A DNA stretch of 34,627 nucleotides from Bacteroidia bacterium (GTDB lineage Bacteria; Bacteroidota; Bacteroidia; Bacteroidales; BM523). Below the pieces are notes generated by a model. That model had not been told where the DNA came from. It worked only from the letters and a program-made list of their open reading frames with translations, and made no database searches. The stretch lies in contig JACQWN010000247.1 of NCBI GenBank assembly GCA_016209245.1, forward strand, positions 1 to 34,627. The letters run 5' to 3'. Shown piece by piece: positions 23,102 through 34,627 of this stretch. How positions within the stretch are numbered: the first letter of the stretch is position 1; each line of letters begins with the position of its first letter. The translations under genes and the position numbers were made by a program.

Positions 23102-26100
23102 CTATCTTATAATCGTTATCGTCCCCGCATACGGCTCACGGTCGTTATGCAAATCAATTATAAACATATATGGCCCGATTGGCAGTTGACGGCCGTTGAA
23201 TGTTCCATTCCATCTTTTTCCATCATATTCACTGCCCGAGCCGTCAAAATCAAATACTTTATCACCCCAGCGGTTGAATATCTGAATTGTTATCTGGCTG
23301 TAAAGCTCAATATTAAGCAGTTCCCAATCATCATTATAATTATCGTCATTAGGCGTAAAGGCGGTCGGAATAGTTAAGCATTCCAGTTGAATATACCCGA
23401 TCTCGATTGTGTCAACCATCGGGCAATCGTGTTCATCGGTTACGGTTACATAATATGTGCCGATAACAAGCCCTGTCGCCGGATTTGTAATTTGTCTGTT
23501 GTTCCAGTTATAATAATATTGACCGGTTCCGCCGGTGACAATCAGATGAATTTCTCCGTCGTGATGGTCGCGGCAGGATGTTTTAATAATGCTGTCTCTT
23601 ATTACAATTAACTGCGGTTGGTAAACAGTGACAAACGTTGTTGTATCGCAGCCCTTGGAATCGCTTATTGTCAGAAAATATGTTCCAATTGTAAGATTGA
23701 CAGCCGTTGTGGAATGCTGCCCGTTTGACCATGTAAAATAATAAGGCGGCGTACCTCCGATTCCTGATGTCATTACAAAACCATCGCTTCCGTTGAAACA
23801 ACTTGCATCAACAATAGTATCAATCTGAATCTGTAACGATTTTGCAGGTTCGGTAATAGGTTGCGATGCATTGATGATACAGCCAAATGAATCGGTAACC
23901 GCTACCGAATAGTACCCTGGACTTAAGCCGGTGATAACCGAATCAGTACCTAATGGTAATGAATCGTTCCACAAGTAGTGATACGGCGCGTCGCCATAAA
24001 ACTGCGTTCCACCATCAATATGTACAGTTACTGTACCATTATTATTACCTCTGCATGTAACATTTGTAAATTCGATGTAATTTACCGTTAATGGAGATGG
24101 AGAAGGAGCAATAGTAATTAGAGTATCGGTTCCAATACAATTAAGAGCATCAAATACAGTAACTGAATAATTACCGGCAATTAATCCTGTAGCTGTAGAA
24201 TCGGTTTGTCCATCGGACCAAATATAAGTAAATGGAGTAAAGCCGGCTTGGGGTGTTACGGTCGCAGTAGCAGTCCAACCAGAGCATTTAATTGGTGTTG
24301 TGGTAATGGTTAATGGAATATAGCCGGTCAGGTTAATCGAAAAGTTGAAAATTTCGATACACCCGTTAGCATCGGTTACAGCTATATTATGAGCGCCAAA
24401 AGCTAGTCCCCAAATTGAATCAGCATTAGCTGAGTCGTTTGACCATAGCCATGTATAAGGTGGTAATCCTCCGGCAATATTTGGCAAAACAGCCGTACCA
24501 TTTGTATTGCCGCAGCTTGCCGGCGTAGTATTTATTCCATTGGGCAAGCTTATCGGGTCGGGTTGGGATACTATTACTGAGTCAATCAATTTACATTTAT
24601 AATAATCGGTAACAGTAACTTCATATTCACCTGCCATTAAAGTGTCAATATCCTGTGTAACCCATCCATAATTCCAGAAATATGTATAAAAAGGTGTTCC
24701 GCCTGTAACGGTTGCGTCAATAGCTCCATCTGTACCGCCATAACAACTGACATTTGTAACATTAAAGTTGATTGCCAAAGAATCTGTAGGTTGAGAAATA
24801 ATAATAGAATCACAAATAGCCTGACAATTATTTACATCGGTGACAGTTGCAGTATATACTCCCGCAGTGACATTCATAATATCCTGAGAAGTATGTCCTG
24901 AATTCCATAAATAAGCATAAGGAATAGTACCTCCGAGTACTGATAAATTAATAGCTCCTGTCGAATCTCCGTAACATAAAGCATCGGTTACTACTATTGA
25001 GGCATATAATGAATCGGGTTGGGAAAGAGATATTTCAGCAGTATCGGCGCAATTATTAATATCGGTAACTGTAAGCGAATAAGTGCCAACCTGTAAATTG
25101 GTAATAACAGGTGTTGTGTCGTTGGTTGACCATAAATAGCTAAATGGGAGATTGCCGCCTCCTACATCTGCAATGATTGTTCCGTTATTCATTTCATAAC
25201 ATGACAAGTCGGTTTTAATAAGTGAAATGTGCGGTTTGCTGTAAATCGTCATCGAAGTATCCAACATACAATTATTCGCATCGGTTATTGTAACAATATA
25301 AAGAGCAGGCCCGATACTGTCAAGGTCTTCGGTTGTTTGCCCATAATTCCATACGTAATTATAATAAGGGACAGAATCGTTGGGTGTGCCGCCGGTTACT
25401 GTCAAATCAATAAAGGCATCATATTCTAGATAGCAATTAACTGAAGGTAAAACAATGGAAACAGACAGAGATAAATCGGGTTCGGTGATGGTGTCGCTTG
25501 CCGTAATTGTACAACCATTGGCATCGGTTACTGTGAGCATATATATACCTGCGGTTACATTAAAAATTGTTGAAGCTGTCTGACTATTATTCCATAGATA
25601 AGAATAAGCCGGTCTTCCGCCCTGAACAAAAGAAATAGCAATTGAACCCGTTGATTCGCCATGACATTTCACATCTTCTACTAAGAGTTCGCCGAGCATT
25701 AAGCTCGTTGGTTCTATTACTGTTACCGAATCAATATTAATGCAACCATTTGCATCGGTTACTGTAACGGTATAAGTTCCACCATGCATATTTGATAAAG
25801 CATTTGTAGTGTCGGGAGGGGAAGTATTCCAGAGATATGAAAATGGTGCAACTCCTCCAAGCACAACTAAATTTATATATCCTGTGCTGTCGCCGTTACA
25901 TAAAATTTCATTCGCCGATAATATGGCAGTAATAACGGGTGGTTGAGTAACAGGAACAGATGCTATTGTGATACAATAATTTGTATCAACAACCGTAACA
26001 GAATAATTACCGGCAACGATATTGTTCAAATCTTCAGTTGTTTGTCCATAATTCCAATAATATGCAAAAGGAGAAGTCCCCCCTGTTATGGTCAGGTCAA

Positions 26101-28456
26101 TAGCCCCTGTAGGATTTCCATAACATAAAATATTCGTTCCTGACAGATTTGCGGTTAATGCAGATATAGGTTGGTTGACAACAGCAGAATCAATAACTGA
26201 ACAATTATTTGCATCTGTTACAGTAATATAATATGTACCTGCGGGTATATTGTTTAAATCTTGACTATTATATATGTTTGACCAATTATAAATAAAAGGC
26301 ATAGTACCTCCGCTTACCGATAAATCAATCATACCTGTTGTACCACCATAACATCCTACATCAGTAGTAGAAATGGAATCAATAAGCAGTTGTGGGGGTG
26401 CAATAAGGTTTGTTGAAGCTTCTGCTATACAATTATTTGCATCGGTAACCGTTACCGAATATAAACCTGCGGTAATACCAAATAAATCTTCAGTAACTGA
26501 ACTGTTGTTCCAAAGATATGAATAAGGTAGTGTTCCGCCGTTTACTACTAAATTGGCAATCCCGTCTGAACCTCCGTTACAATCAGGATTAGTTTTGACA
26601 ATATAAGCTGATAACAGAGCGGCCGGCTGAGTTATAGTAAATGATGAAGATGAAGTGCAGAGATTAATATCTGTAACTGTTACACTATAAGTACCAGCTT
26701 GGACTGTATCTAAATCTTCATTATTATCTCCATTCGACCATTGGTAAGCATATAAAGGGGTTCCGCCTGATGTAGTAATATTTATGGCTCCTGAAGGGGA
26801 ATTAAAGCAATCAACATTTGTGATAATTGAAGTGATGCTAATTCCGGCAGCAGGTTCAGAAATATTTACTGCAGCAATGGTAGTGCAACCTTTTGAATCG
26901 GTTACAGTAACACTGTATATACCTTGCGGTACACCATATAAATCTGGGTTAAGATTACCATTAGACCAATTATAAAAATAAGGTATTGTGCCGCCCGTAA
27001 CAGTCAAACCGGCGGAACCGTTACTTCCTCCCTGACAACTTACGTTTGTGGCTATAATGCTTGTGACTAAGGGCTGCGGTTCGTTAACAGTAACGGAAGC
27101 AGTTGCTGTAACACTATTGGCATCGGTAACAGTGACAAAATAATTTCCGGCAAATAAATTTATCAAATCTTCGATTGTATCTCCGGTTGACCATAGATAA
27201 TTGTATGGAGCAACGCCACCGGATACCATAAGATTTGCAGCACCTGAGCTTTCTCCGTTACAACTTACATCTGTACCGGCTATAAGAACAGTCAAGAAAG
27301 ATGCCGGTTGCGTAATTGTTATACATTGACTGATTGTGCATAAATTAGCGTCAGTAACGGTAACACAATATGTTCCTGCTGTTAAATTAATGATATCTTC
27401 AGTAGTTTCGCCGTTTGACCAGTTATATGTATAGCCCGGTGTACCGCCGGAGACGGTCAGGTCGGCCGAGCCGTCACTGCCTCCAAAAGCGCTGACATTG
27501 CTTCCGGTAATACTTGCCGTTAATGATGAAGCAGGTTGGTTTATTGTAACAGATACTGTATCAGTACAACCCGATGCATCAGTAATTGTAACGCTGTATA
27601 TTCCGGCAGTCACGTTCGATATATCCTGATTTACAGAACTATTCGACCACAAATAAGAATAAGGCGTTATTCCGCCTGCAACGGTCAAATCGGCAAGCCC
27701 ATCATTTCCTCCGAAACAATTTACATCGGTGCTTGTTATAGATGCAGTAATATCGGCAGGCTCCGTAATAGTAACCGATGCGGTAGCTGCAACAAGATTG
27801 GAATCAGTAACAGTTACAGTATATATGCCGGCGGGTAAATTAAAAATATCTTCTGTAGTCTCACCATTTGACCAAATAATTGTATATGGTGCGATACCGC
27901 CGGAAACTGATAAATCAGCCGCGCCGGAACTATCATTATAACATGTAAGGTTTGTTCCGATGATTACAGGAATTAAGGCACCGGGTTCATATATTGTCAC
28001 TGAAGCAACCGTTGTGCAACCATTATTATCCGTGACTGTAACAGTATATGTTCCCTGAGCAAGACTATCAATATCTTCTGTAGTTTCGCCATTTGACCAT
28101 AGATAAGTATATGGGGCAGTTCCTCCGGTCACAGTCAAATCGGCAGAACCATCATCAGCTCCGAAAGCGCTAAGATTTGTACCTGTTATACTTGCAGATA
28201 GAGGAGCGCCCGGTTCATTAATAATAATAAAAGTAGAATCAACACAACCATTGGCATCAGTAATTATCACAGTGTAAATACCGGCACTCAGGCTATATAA
28301 ATCCTGATCGGTTGACCCATCAGACCATAAATAAGTATAAACAGGCGTTCCGCCTGCAACGGATAAATCAGCGCTACCGTCATTACCTCCGAAACAATTT
28401 ACATCGTTTACTGCAACCGAAGCGGTTAATAAAGCAGGTTCGGTAATAGTAACCGA
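23102..28456 (-). pseudogene. Giant SprB-repeat adhesin 2, 3' fragment with type B sorting domain
   Basis: This is the downstream part of a giant surface adhesin. The frame is open from 28456, just after the deletion scar, to the stop at 23102. The nominal start (GTG at 28270) lies inside a repeat (TVIITDANGC) and has no signal peptide, so it is not a real gene start. About 22 SprB units precede a gliding-motility-associated C-terminal domain almost identical to that of adhesin 1 (TAFTPNDDNYND, VFNRWGDKVFDF, LPIGPYMFIIDL, ending TITIIR). The last 17-18 units align one for one with the last units of adhesin 1, so the two genes are duplicates. Without the upstream part this fragment should not be exported. 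If the frame were restored it would be the C-terminal part of a protein well over 3700 aa. Confidence 0.85.
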
Positions 28457-30180
28457 ATCTTACACCACCGGAAACAGTTAAATCTGCAGCGCCGGTTGAA
28501 TCTCCATTACAATCAACATTCGTTCCTGCAATAAATGCGATTATAACACCGGGTTCATTGATTACTACTGTTGCAATAACAGTACATCCGTTGAAATCAG
28601 TTACCGTAACGGTATAAATTCCTCCTGAAAGACTGTCTAAATCTTCGATAGTATCGCCGTTTGACCACATAAATGAATAGGGAATTGTTCCGCCCGAAAC
28701 CGTTAAGCCGGCAGACCCATCACCGGCGCCTGCTGCCGTAACATCAGCGCCAATAATGCTTGCTGATAAAGAATCAGAAGGTTCGGTAATAGTAACTGAA
28801 GCAGTTGTAGTACATAAATTAGCATCGGTTATAGTTACATCATATATTCCGGCGGTCAGGTTATATAAATTCTGATCGGTTGAAGCGTCAGACCAAAAAT
28901 AAGTATAAGCAGGCGTTCCGCCAGCAACGGATAAATCAGCGCTGCCGTCATTTCCCCCGAAACAATTTACATCGTTTACTGCAACCGAAGCGGTTAATAA
29001 AGCAGGTTCGGTAATAGTAACCGAAGCGGTAACAGATATCGAATTAGCATCGGTAACTGTTACGGTGTAAACACCGGCAGGTAAACCCGATATATCTTCA
29101 GTTGTTGCCCCATTCGACCATAAATAAGTGTAAGGAATTACACCGCCGGAAACAGTTAAATCTGCAGCACCGGTTGAATCTCCATTACAATCAATATTCG
29201 TTCCTGTAATAAATGCGGTTAAAACACCGGGTTCATTGATTACTACTGTTGCAGTAACAGTACATCCGTTGAAATCAGTTACCGTAACGGTGTAAGTTCC
29301 TCCTGATAAGCTATCTAAATCTTCGGTCGTTTCCCCGTTTGACCATATAAATGAATAGGGAATTGTTCCGCCCAAAACTGTCAAGTCGGCAGAACCATCA
29401 TCGGCTCCTGCTGCCGTAACATCAGTGCCAATAATGCTTGCGGATAATGAATCAGAAGGTTCGGAAACAGTAACCGAAGCAGTTGTAGTACACAAATTAG
29501 CATCGGTTATAGTTACATCATATATTCCGGCGGTCAGGCTAGATAAATCCTGATCGGTTGAAGTGTCAGACCATAAATAAGCATAAGCAGGTGTCCCGCC
29601 GGCAACGGATAAATCAGCGCTGCCGTCATTTCCTCCGAAACAATTTACATCGTTCACTGCAACCGAAGCGGTCAATAAAGCAGATTCGGTAATAGTAACC
29701 GAAGCGATAACAGATATCAAATTAGCATCGGTAACTGTTACGGTGTAAACACCGGCAGGCAAATTAGATATATCTTCAGTTGCCGCCCCATTCGACCATA
29801 AATAAGTGTAAGGAATTACACCGCCCGAAACAGTTAAATCTGCAACGCCGGTTGAATCTCCATTACAATTGATATTAGTGCCTGTAATAAATGCAATAAT
29901 AACACCCGGTTCATTGATAGTGACAGTTGCGGTAACAGTACATCCGTTGAAATCAGTTACCGTAACAGTGTAACTTCCTCCTGATAAGCTATCTAAATCC
30001 TCAGTTGTTTCTCCGTTTGACCATATAAATGAATAGGGAATTGTTCCGCCCGAAACCGTTAAGTCGGCAGAACCATCATCAGCTCCTGCTGCTGTAACAT
30101 CAGCGCCAATAATACTAGCGGATAATGGATTAGAAGGTTCAGTGATAGTAGCTGAAGCAGTTGTAGTACATAAATTAGCA
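28260..30180 (-). repeat. 678-bp higher-order repeat of three SprB units
   Basis: Marker phrases recur at a spacing of exactly 678 bp (226 codons): ACATCAG at 28741, 29419 and 30097; TTACACC at 28460, 29138 and 29816; ACATCG at 28969 and 29647. The ACATCG copy at 28401 is only 568 bp from the next because of the 110-bp deletion. Each period encodes three different SprB units in fixed order (NDVNCFGGNDG, then TAAGADDG, then NxxCNGDSTG). Roughly 2.8 periods are present; similarity falls off beyond about 30190. Confidence 0.85.
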
Positions 30181-33100
30181 TCGGTAACTGTTAGATTATA
30201 GATTCCGGCAGTCAGTCCGTTTATATTTTGTGTAATATATCCGCCTGGCATCCATGAATATATATATGACGCTGTGCCACCGCTTGTGTTAACAGTAGCG
30301 CTGCCGTCATTTCCCCCGAAGCAACTGACATTAACCTGAGAGATAGTAGCAGATAATGCTGAGGCAGGTTGCGTTATTGTAACAGAAGCTATTATAATGC
30401 AACCATTAGAATCGGTAACTGTACACGAATACGTGCCTGCTGTTAAGCTGTTGATAGTTTGAGTTGTAAAGCCTCCGGTCCATGAATATGAGTATGGTAA
30501 AGTTCCACCGCTTGGAGTAGCGGTAGCGCTACCATCATTTCCTCCATTACAATTGACATTGGTTTGTGAGGTTGAAACCGATAAAACAGAAGCGGGTTCA
30601 GTGACGGTAGCAGAGATAATAGCAGTACAATTATTTGCATCGGTTATTGTAACGGTATAAGTACCGGCAAAAAGACCCGAAATATCTTCAGTAATATCTC
30701 CATTCGACCATGAATAAGAATAAGGTGATGTACCACCAGATGGGATTAAATCAATAGCTCCTGTTTTTTCTCCGAAACATAGTATATTTGTTATAGTTGT
30801 GGTTGCAGATAATGCTGCTGCGGGCTGGTTAATAGAACCGGTTGCTGAGACCGTGCAATTATTGAAATCAGTTACGGTAACGCTGTATGTACCGGCTGTC
30901 AGATTAGTTATTGTTTGAGTTAAAGGACCGCTTGACCATAAATAAGTATAGCCAGGAGTACCACCGCTTGGATTAGCAGTAGCGCTGCCGTCATTTCCTC
31001 CAAAACAATTTACATCTGTTCCTGCAATAGTTGCTGTTAATGCAGAAGGTTGAGCAATTGTAACCGTTGCAGTAATAGTGATTAAATTATCATCGGTAAC
31101 AGTTACAGTATAAATGTCGGCAGGCAAATCAGAAATATCTTCAGTTGTTTCCCCATTCGACCATAAATAAGTGTAAGGAATTACACCGCCGGAAACAGTT
31201 AAATTTGCAGCGCCTGTTGAATCTCCATTACAATCAATATTCGTTCCGGCAATAGATGCGATTAAAACACCGGGTTCATTGATTACTACTGTTGCAGTAA
31301 CAGTACATCCGTTGAAATCAGTTACTGTAACTGTGTAAGTTCCTCCTGATAAGCTATCTAAATCTTCGGTCGTTTCTCCGTTTGACCATATATATAAATA
31401 AGGGATTGTTCCGTCTAAAACCGTTAAGTTGGCAGAACCATCATCGGCGCCTGCTGCTGTAACATCAGTGCCAAAAATGCTTGCCGATAAAGCTGCAGCA
31501 GGCTCATTAATAATAACTGAGGCAGTTGTAATACATCCGTTATCATCAGTAATAGTAACACCATAAGTTCCGGCTGTCAGATTTGTTATATCCTGATTAA
31601 AAGAGCCTGTTGACCATTGATAGGTATAAGGAGAAACTCCGCCACTAACGGATAAATCAGCCGTACCATCATTGCCTCCATTACAATTAACATCCGTTCC
31701 TGTAATGTTTGCCGTCAAGACAGTTGGTTCCGTAATATTAACTGATGCAGTTACCGTACAGGAATTTGCATCGGTAACTGTTACTACATAAGTATTAGCA
31801 GTTAAACCTGTAATATCTTCAGTTATTGCAAAATTTGACCATGAATAAGTATAAACTACGGTTCCTCCGCTTACAGTGAGGTCAGCAGCACCATTATTAC
31901 CTCCATTACAAAGAACATTAGTTCCGGAAATAGTGGCAGTCAAAGCTGCCGCAGGCTGTGTTATTGTTATAGAAGCTGTAGTTGTACACGAATTAATATC
32001 TGTAACTGTTACAGAGTAAACTCCTGAAGCAAGACCGGATAAAGGCTCGGTTGTCGCTCCTGTATTCCAGAGAATTGAATATGCAGGAGTTCCGCCATTA
32101 ATAGTTAAATCGGCTGTTCCGGTTGTTTCCCCGAAACAGTTAACATTTGTGCCGCTGATAGTTGCAATTAATGCCAGTGGCTCGTTAATGGTTACCGAAG
32201 CGGTTGCAGTACAACTGTTTACATCAGTAACAGTCACAGAATATAATCCTGCGGTTAGATTTGTAATGTTTTGGTTTACTGAGCTATTGCTCCATAAATA
32301 TGTATAAGGAAGCGTACCGCCTGTAACAGTTAAATCGGCTGAACCGGATGAACCACCGTTACATAGCACATCTGAACCGACGATTGAAGCGTTTAAAACA
32401 GCAGGTTGAGTTATATTCGCCGAAGCATCATCGGTACAGCCCTGGCTGTCGGTGACTGTAACAGTATAGGGTCCTGCGGGCAGTCCGGAATAAGTAACAG
32501 TTCCATCACCTGTATATCCATCAGGAGACCAATCATAAAAGTAAATTGGTGTTCCTCCCCCTGCCGTGACGGTGGCTGAGCCTGTCGAAGCCCCGTTACA
32601 ACCAACATTAGTGACCGAGGTTATTGAAGCATTTAGCACAGGGGGCTGTGTGATTGTCACGGAAGCGGAGGCAATACAATTATTGTTATCATTTACAGTT
32701 ACGGAATATGCTCCGGCAATAAGACCTGATATAGTATTAGTCAATAATGGGCTATTCCATGTAGTGCTTCCGTTTGACCATATATAATCATAAGGAGAAG
32801 CGCCTCCTGCAACGGTAACAGTAGCAGAACCATTACTCAATCCATTGCAGCTCACATTTGTCGAAGATGAAATATTAGCTGTCGGGGCAGCGGCATCAAC
32901 AACATTAACAACAGCAGTAGCAGAACAAGAATTATCATCGGTAACAGTAACTGTATATGCACCTGCAGAAACATTAGTGATTGTATTTGATAAAAAAGTT
33001 GTATCATAAGTATTACTGCCGTTAGACCATTCATAATCGTAATTTGGCGTGCCGCCTGCAACATTTACTGTAGCACTTCCATCGCTGGCGCTACAAGTAG

Positions 33101-34627
33101 AATTTACACTGCTTGTAGTTAAAACAATAGCTGCCGGCTCATTAATAGTTTGAGCACCCGTAATTACACATCCGTTTACGTCGGTTACTGTAACGCTGTA
33201 TGTACCATCGCACAAGTTATTAGCGGTCTGAGTAATTTGAAAACCGGTATTTCCATCCCAGTTATAAGTATATGGAATTGAACCGCCTGAAGGGGTAGCT
33301 GTTGCCGTACCATTGCAGGTTCCATTACAAAGGGGATCGGCACCAGACATTGTTAATGATAACACTACAGGTTGGGTGATAGTTGCGGCAGAGGTAATTG
33401 TACATGAATTGGCATCGGTAACTGTAACAGTATAAGTTCCTGCGGGAATATTAATAATATCCTGATTTGTCTGACTTGATGACCACAGATATGAATAAGC
33501 AGGAGTGCCGCCGCTAACGGTTAAATCGGCAGAACCATTAGCGCCTCCGTTACACGATACATTACTTGACGATATTGATGCAGATAAACCGCCTGCAGGT
33601 TGTGTTATAATAACTGAAGCCACAATTGAACAGCTATTGTTATCAGTAACTGTAACCCAATATGTCCCTGCTGTCAGGTTATTGATAGTTTGTGTAATTA
33701 AACCTCCGGTCCATAAATAAGAATAACCCGGTGTGCCACCTGCCGGATTAGCAGTTGCGGAACCGGTAGCTTGTCCGAAGCAGGCAACGTTTGTTTGTGT
33801 TGTTGTTAGTGATAAGGCAGAGGCAGGTTGAGACACGGTAGCGGTGGCTGTTGTAGTACAATTATTTGCATCGGTGATTGTAACAGTATAAGTACCTGCA
33901 AAGAGACCGGAAATATCCTGGGTTGTAGCGCCGTTCGACCATGCGTAAGAATAGGCGGGTGTGCCTCCTGACGGAACCAGGTCAATCGCTCCATTTTTTT
34001 CTCCGAAACATGCAAGGTTTGTAACATTAGTTATTGCCGACAATGGTGCGGCCGGCTGAGTAATAGTAACAGATGCAGAAGCGGTATATCCGCTTGCATC
34101 GGCGACAGTAACCGTATATGTTCCTGCAGGTTGGTTTGAAATTGCCTGAGTTGTAGCGCTTGTGCTCCATGAATAGGAATATGCCGGTGTACCGCCTGCC
34201 GGATTCACTGTGGCGGAACCGGTAGAATTTCCAAAACAAGCTACATTAGTTTGAGAAGTTGTCAAAGTTAATCCTGATACAGGCTGAGTAATAGTTACAG
34301 TAGCAGTTGCCGTACAACCATTGGCATCGGTAACTGTTACCGTATATGTTCCTGCGGGGCGATTCGATATAGTTTGAGTAATAAAGCCGCCTGTCCATAA
34401 ATAGGAATATCCTGGTGTTCCGCCTGCCGGATTAGCTGTTGCTGAACCGGTAGAATTTCCAAAACAAGCTACATTAGTTTGTGTAGTTGTAACTGATACT
34501 GCTGAAGCAGGTTGGGTAATTGTAGCGGATGCAGTTGTGGTGCAACCATTAGCATCGGTAATTGTAACCGTATATGTACCTGCCGGGCGTCCTGAAATAT
34601 CTTGTGTTACAGCGCCGGTGCTCCATA
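28383..34627 (-). pseudogene. Giant SprB-repeat adhesin 2, 5' fragment (start beyond window)
   Basis: This is the upstream part of adhesin 2. The frame is open from the window edge (34627) through about 28 SprB units, so the apparent start near 34265 is internal to a repeat and the true start and signal peptide lie beyond the window. The frame ends at a stop at 28383-28385 shortly after a net 110-bp deletion. The normal repeat text up to DLTVSGGV is followed by RFGYYYRTCFINRFGCSKRC, which is the next repeat read in the wrong frame. Units follow the usual plan (NVxCFGG, GGTPxYxYLW, GTYxVTVTDxNxC, TITEP). As it stands the product lacks the type B sorting domain and would not be anchored by the T9SS. 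A sequencing or assembly error in the repeat array is an alternative cause. Confidence 0.85.
28457..28459 (-). other. Frameshifting deletion scar
   Basis: In the intact neighbouring copy, CCGAA (29021-29025) and TTACACC (29138-29144) are separated by 112 bp; here the same words are separated by 2 bp (28458-28459). The net loss of 110 bp is not a multiple of three and shifts the reading frame. Confidence 0.85.

Noticed and set aside
23102..28270. A separate 1722-aa adhesin starting at a GTG at 28270
   Set aside because: The start is inside a repeat, there is no signal peptide, and the same frame continues upstream to the deletion scar; it is the 3' part of one broken gene.
1065..34627. Regular repetition at about 210-230 bp that might suggest a CRISPR or satellite array
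   Set aside because: The repeats are coding, in frame and diverged in the way SprB protein domains are; there are no short identical repeats with unique spacers.
1..34627. tRNA, rRNA or riboswitch genes
   Set aside because: I saw no tRNA-like cloverleaf, rRNA segment or known riboswitch core in the few intergenic regions; a covariance search was not possible.

Overview
The window looks like a chromosomal stretch of an AT-rich Bacteroidota bacterium, probably an uncultured or environmental lineage. The evidence is a Bacteroidota-type promoter (TTTG, 19-bp spacer, TAnnTTTG), several type IX secretion system (T9SS) cargo proteins with type A or type B C-terminal sorting domains, arrays of SprB repeats, and a DUF3368/UPF0175 toxin-antitoxin pair. 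Every gene I can support is on the minus strand, so the window reads biologically from right to left. No T9SS machinery gene (sov/sprA, porV, porU, gldK-N) lies in the window; only cargo is encoded here.

Right half (23102-34627): a giant SprB-repeat adhesin gene whose 5' end lies beyond the window. It is split into two reading frames by a net 110-bp deletion near 28457 inside one repeat copy. About 50 SprB units are visible. A 678-bp, three-unit higher-order repeat surrounds the deletion. The gene ends in a gliding-motility-associated (type B) C-terminal domain. A strong hairpin and a complete IS1634-like insertion sequence (about 20817-22995, with 18-bp terminal inverted repeats) follow it.

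Middle (13336-20728): a tight operon of three T9SS type A cargo genes, spaced by 5 bp and by a 4-bp overlap. It encodes two small secreted proteins (320 and 296 aa) and a 1845-aa subtilisin-like protease with beta-helix, helical and beta-propeller regions. The IS sits where the -33 box of this operon's promoter would be. Then come a 271-bp gap with a Bacteroidota-style intergenic repeat, a small secreted protein of unknown function (155 aa), and a PD-(D/E)XK Rpn-type nuclease/transposase (356 aa).

Left part (1-11378): a second giant adhesin (3437 aa). It is intact, with signal peptide, three N-terminal beta domains including a CUB-like one, about 38 SprB units and a type B sorting domain. Its last 17-18 units match those of the right-hand adhesin one for one, so the two genes are duplicates whose N-proximal arrays diverged afterwards. 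A decayed DUF4258 gene, a 32-aa ORF and the toxin-antitoxin operon, cut by the window edge, lie downstream.

The most interesting observation is a cysteine pattern in the SprB arrays. Units lacking their first conserved Cys are followed by a unit lacking its second conserved Cys, in every case where the following unit is intact. This suggests cross-unit disulfide staples built into otherwise independent domains.
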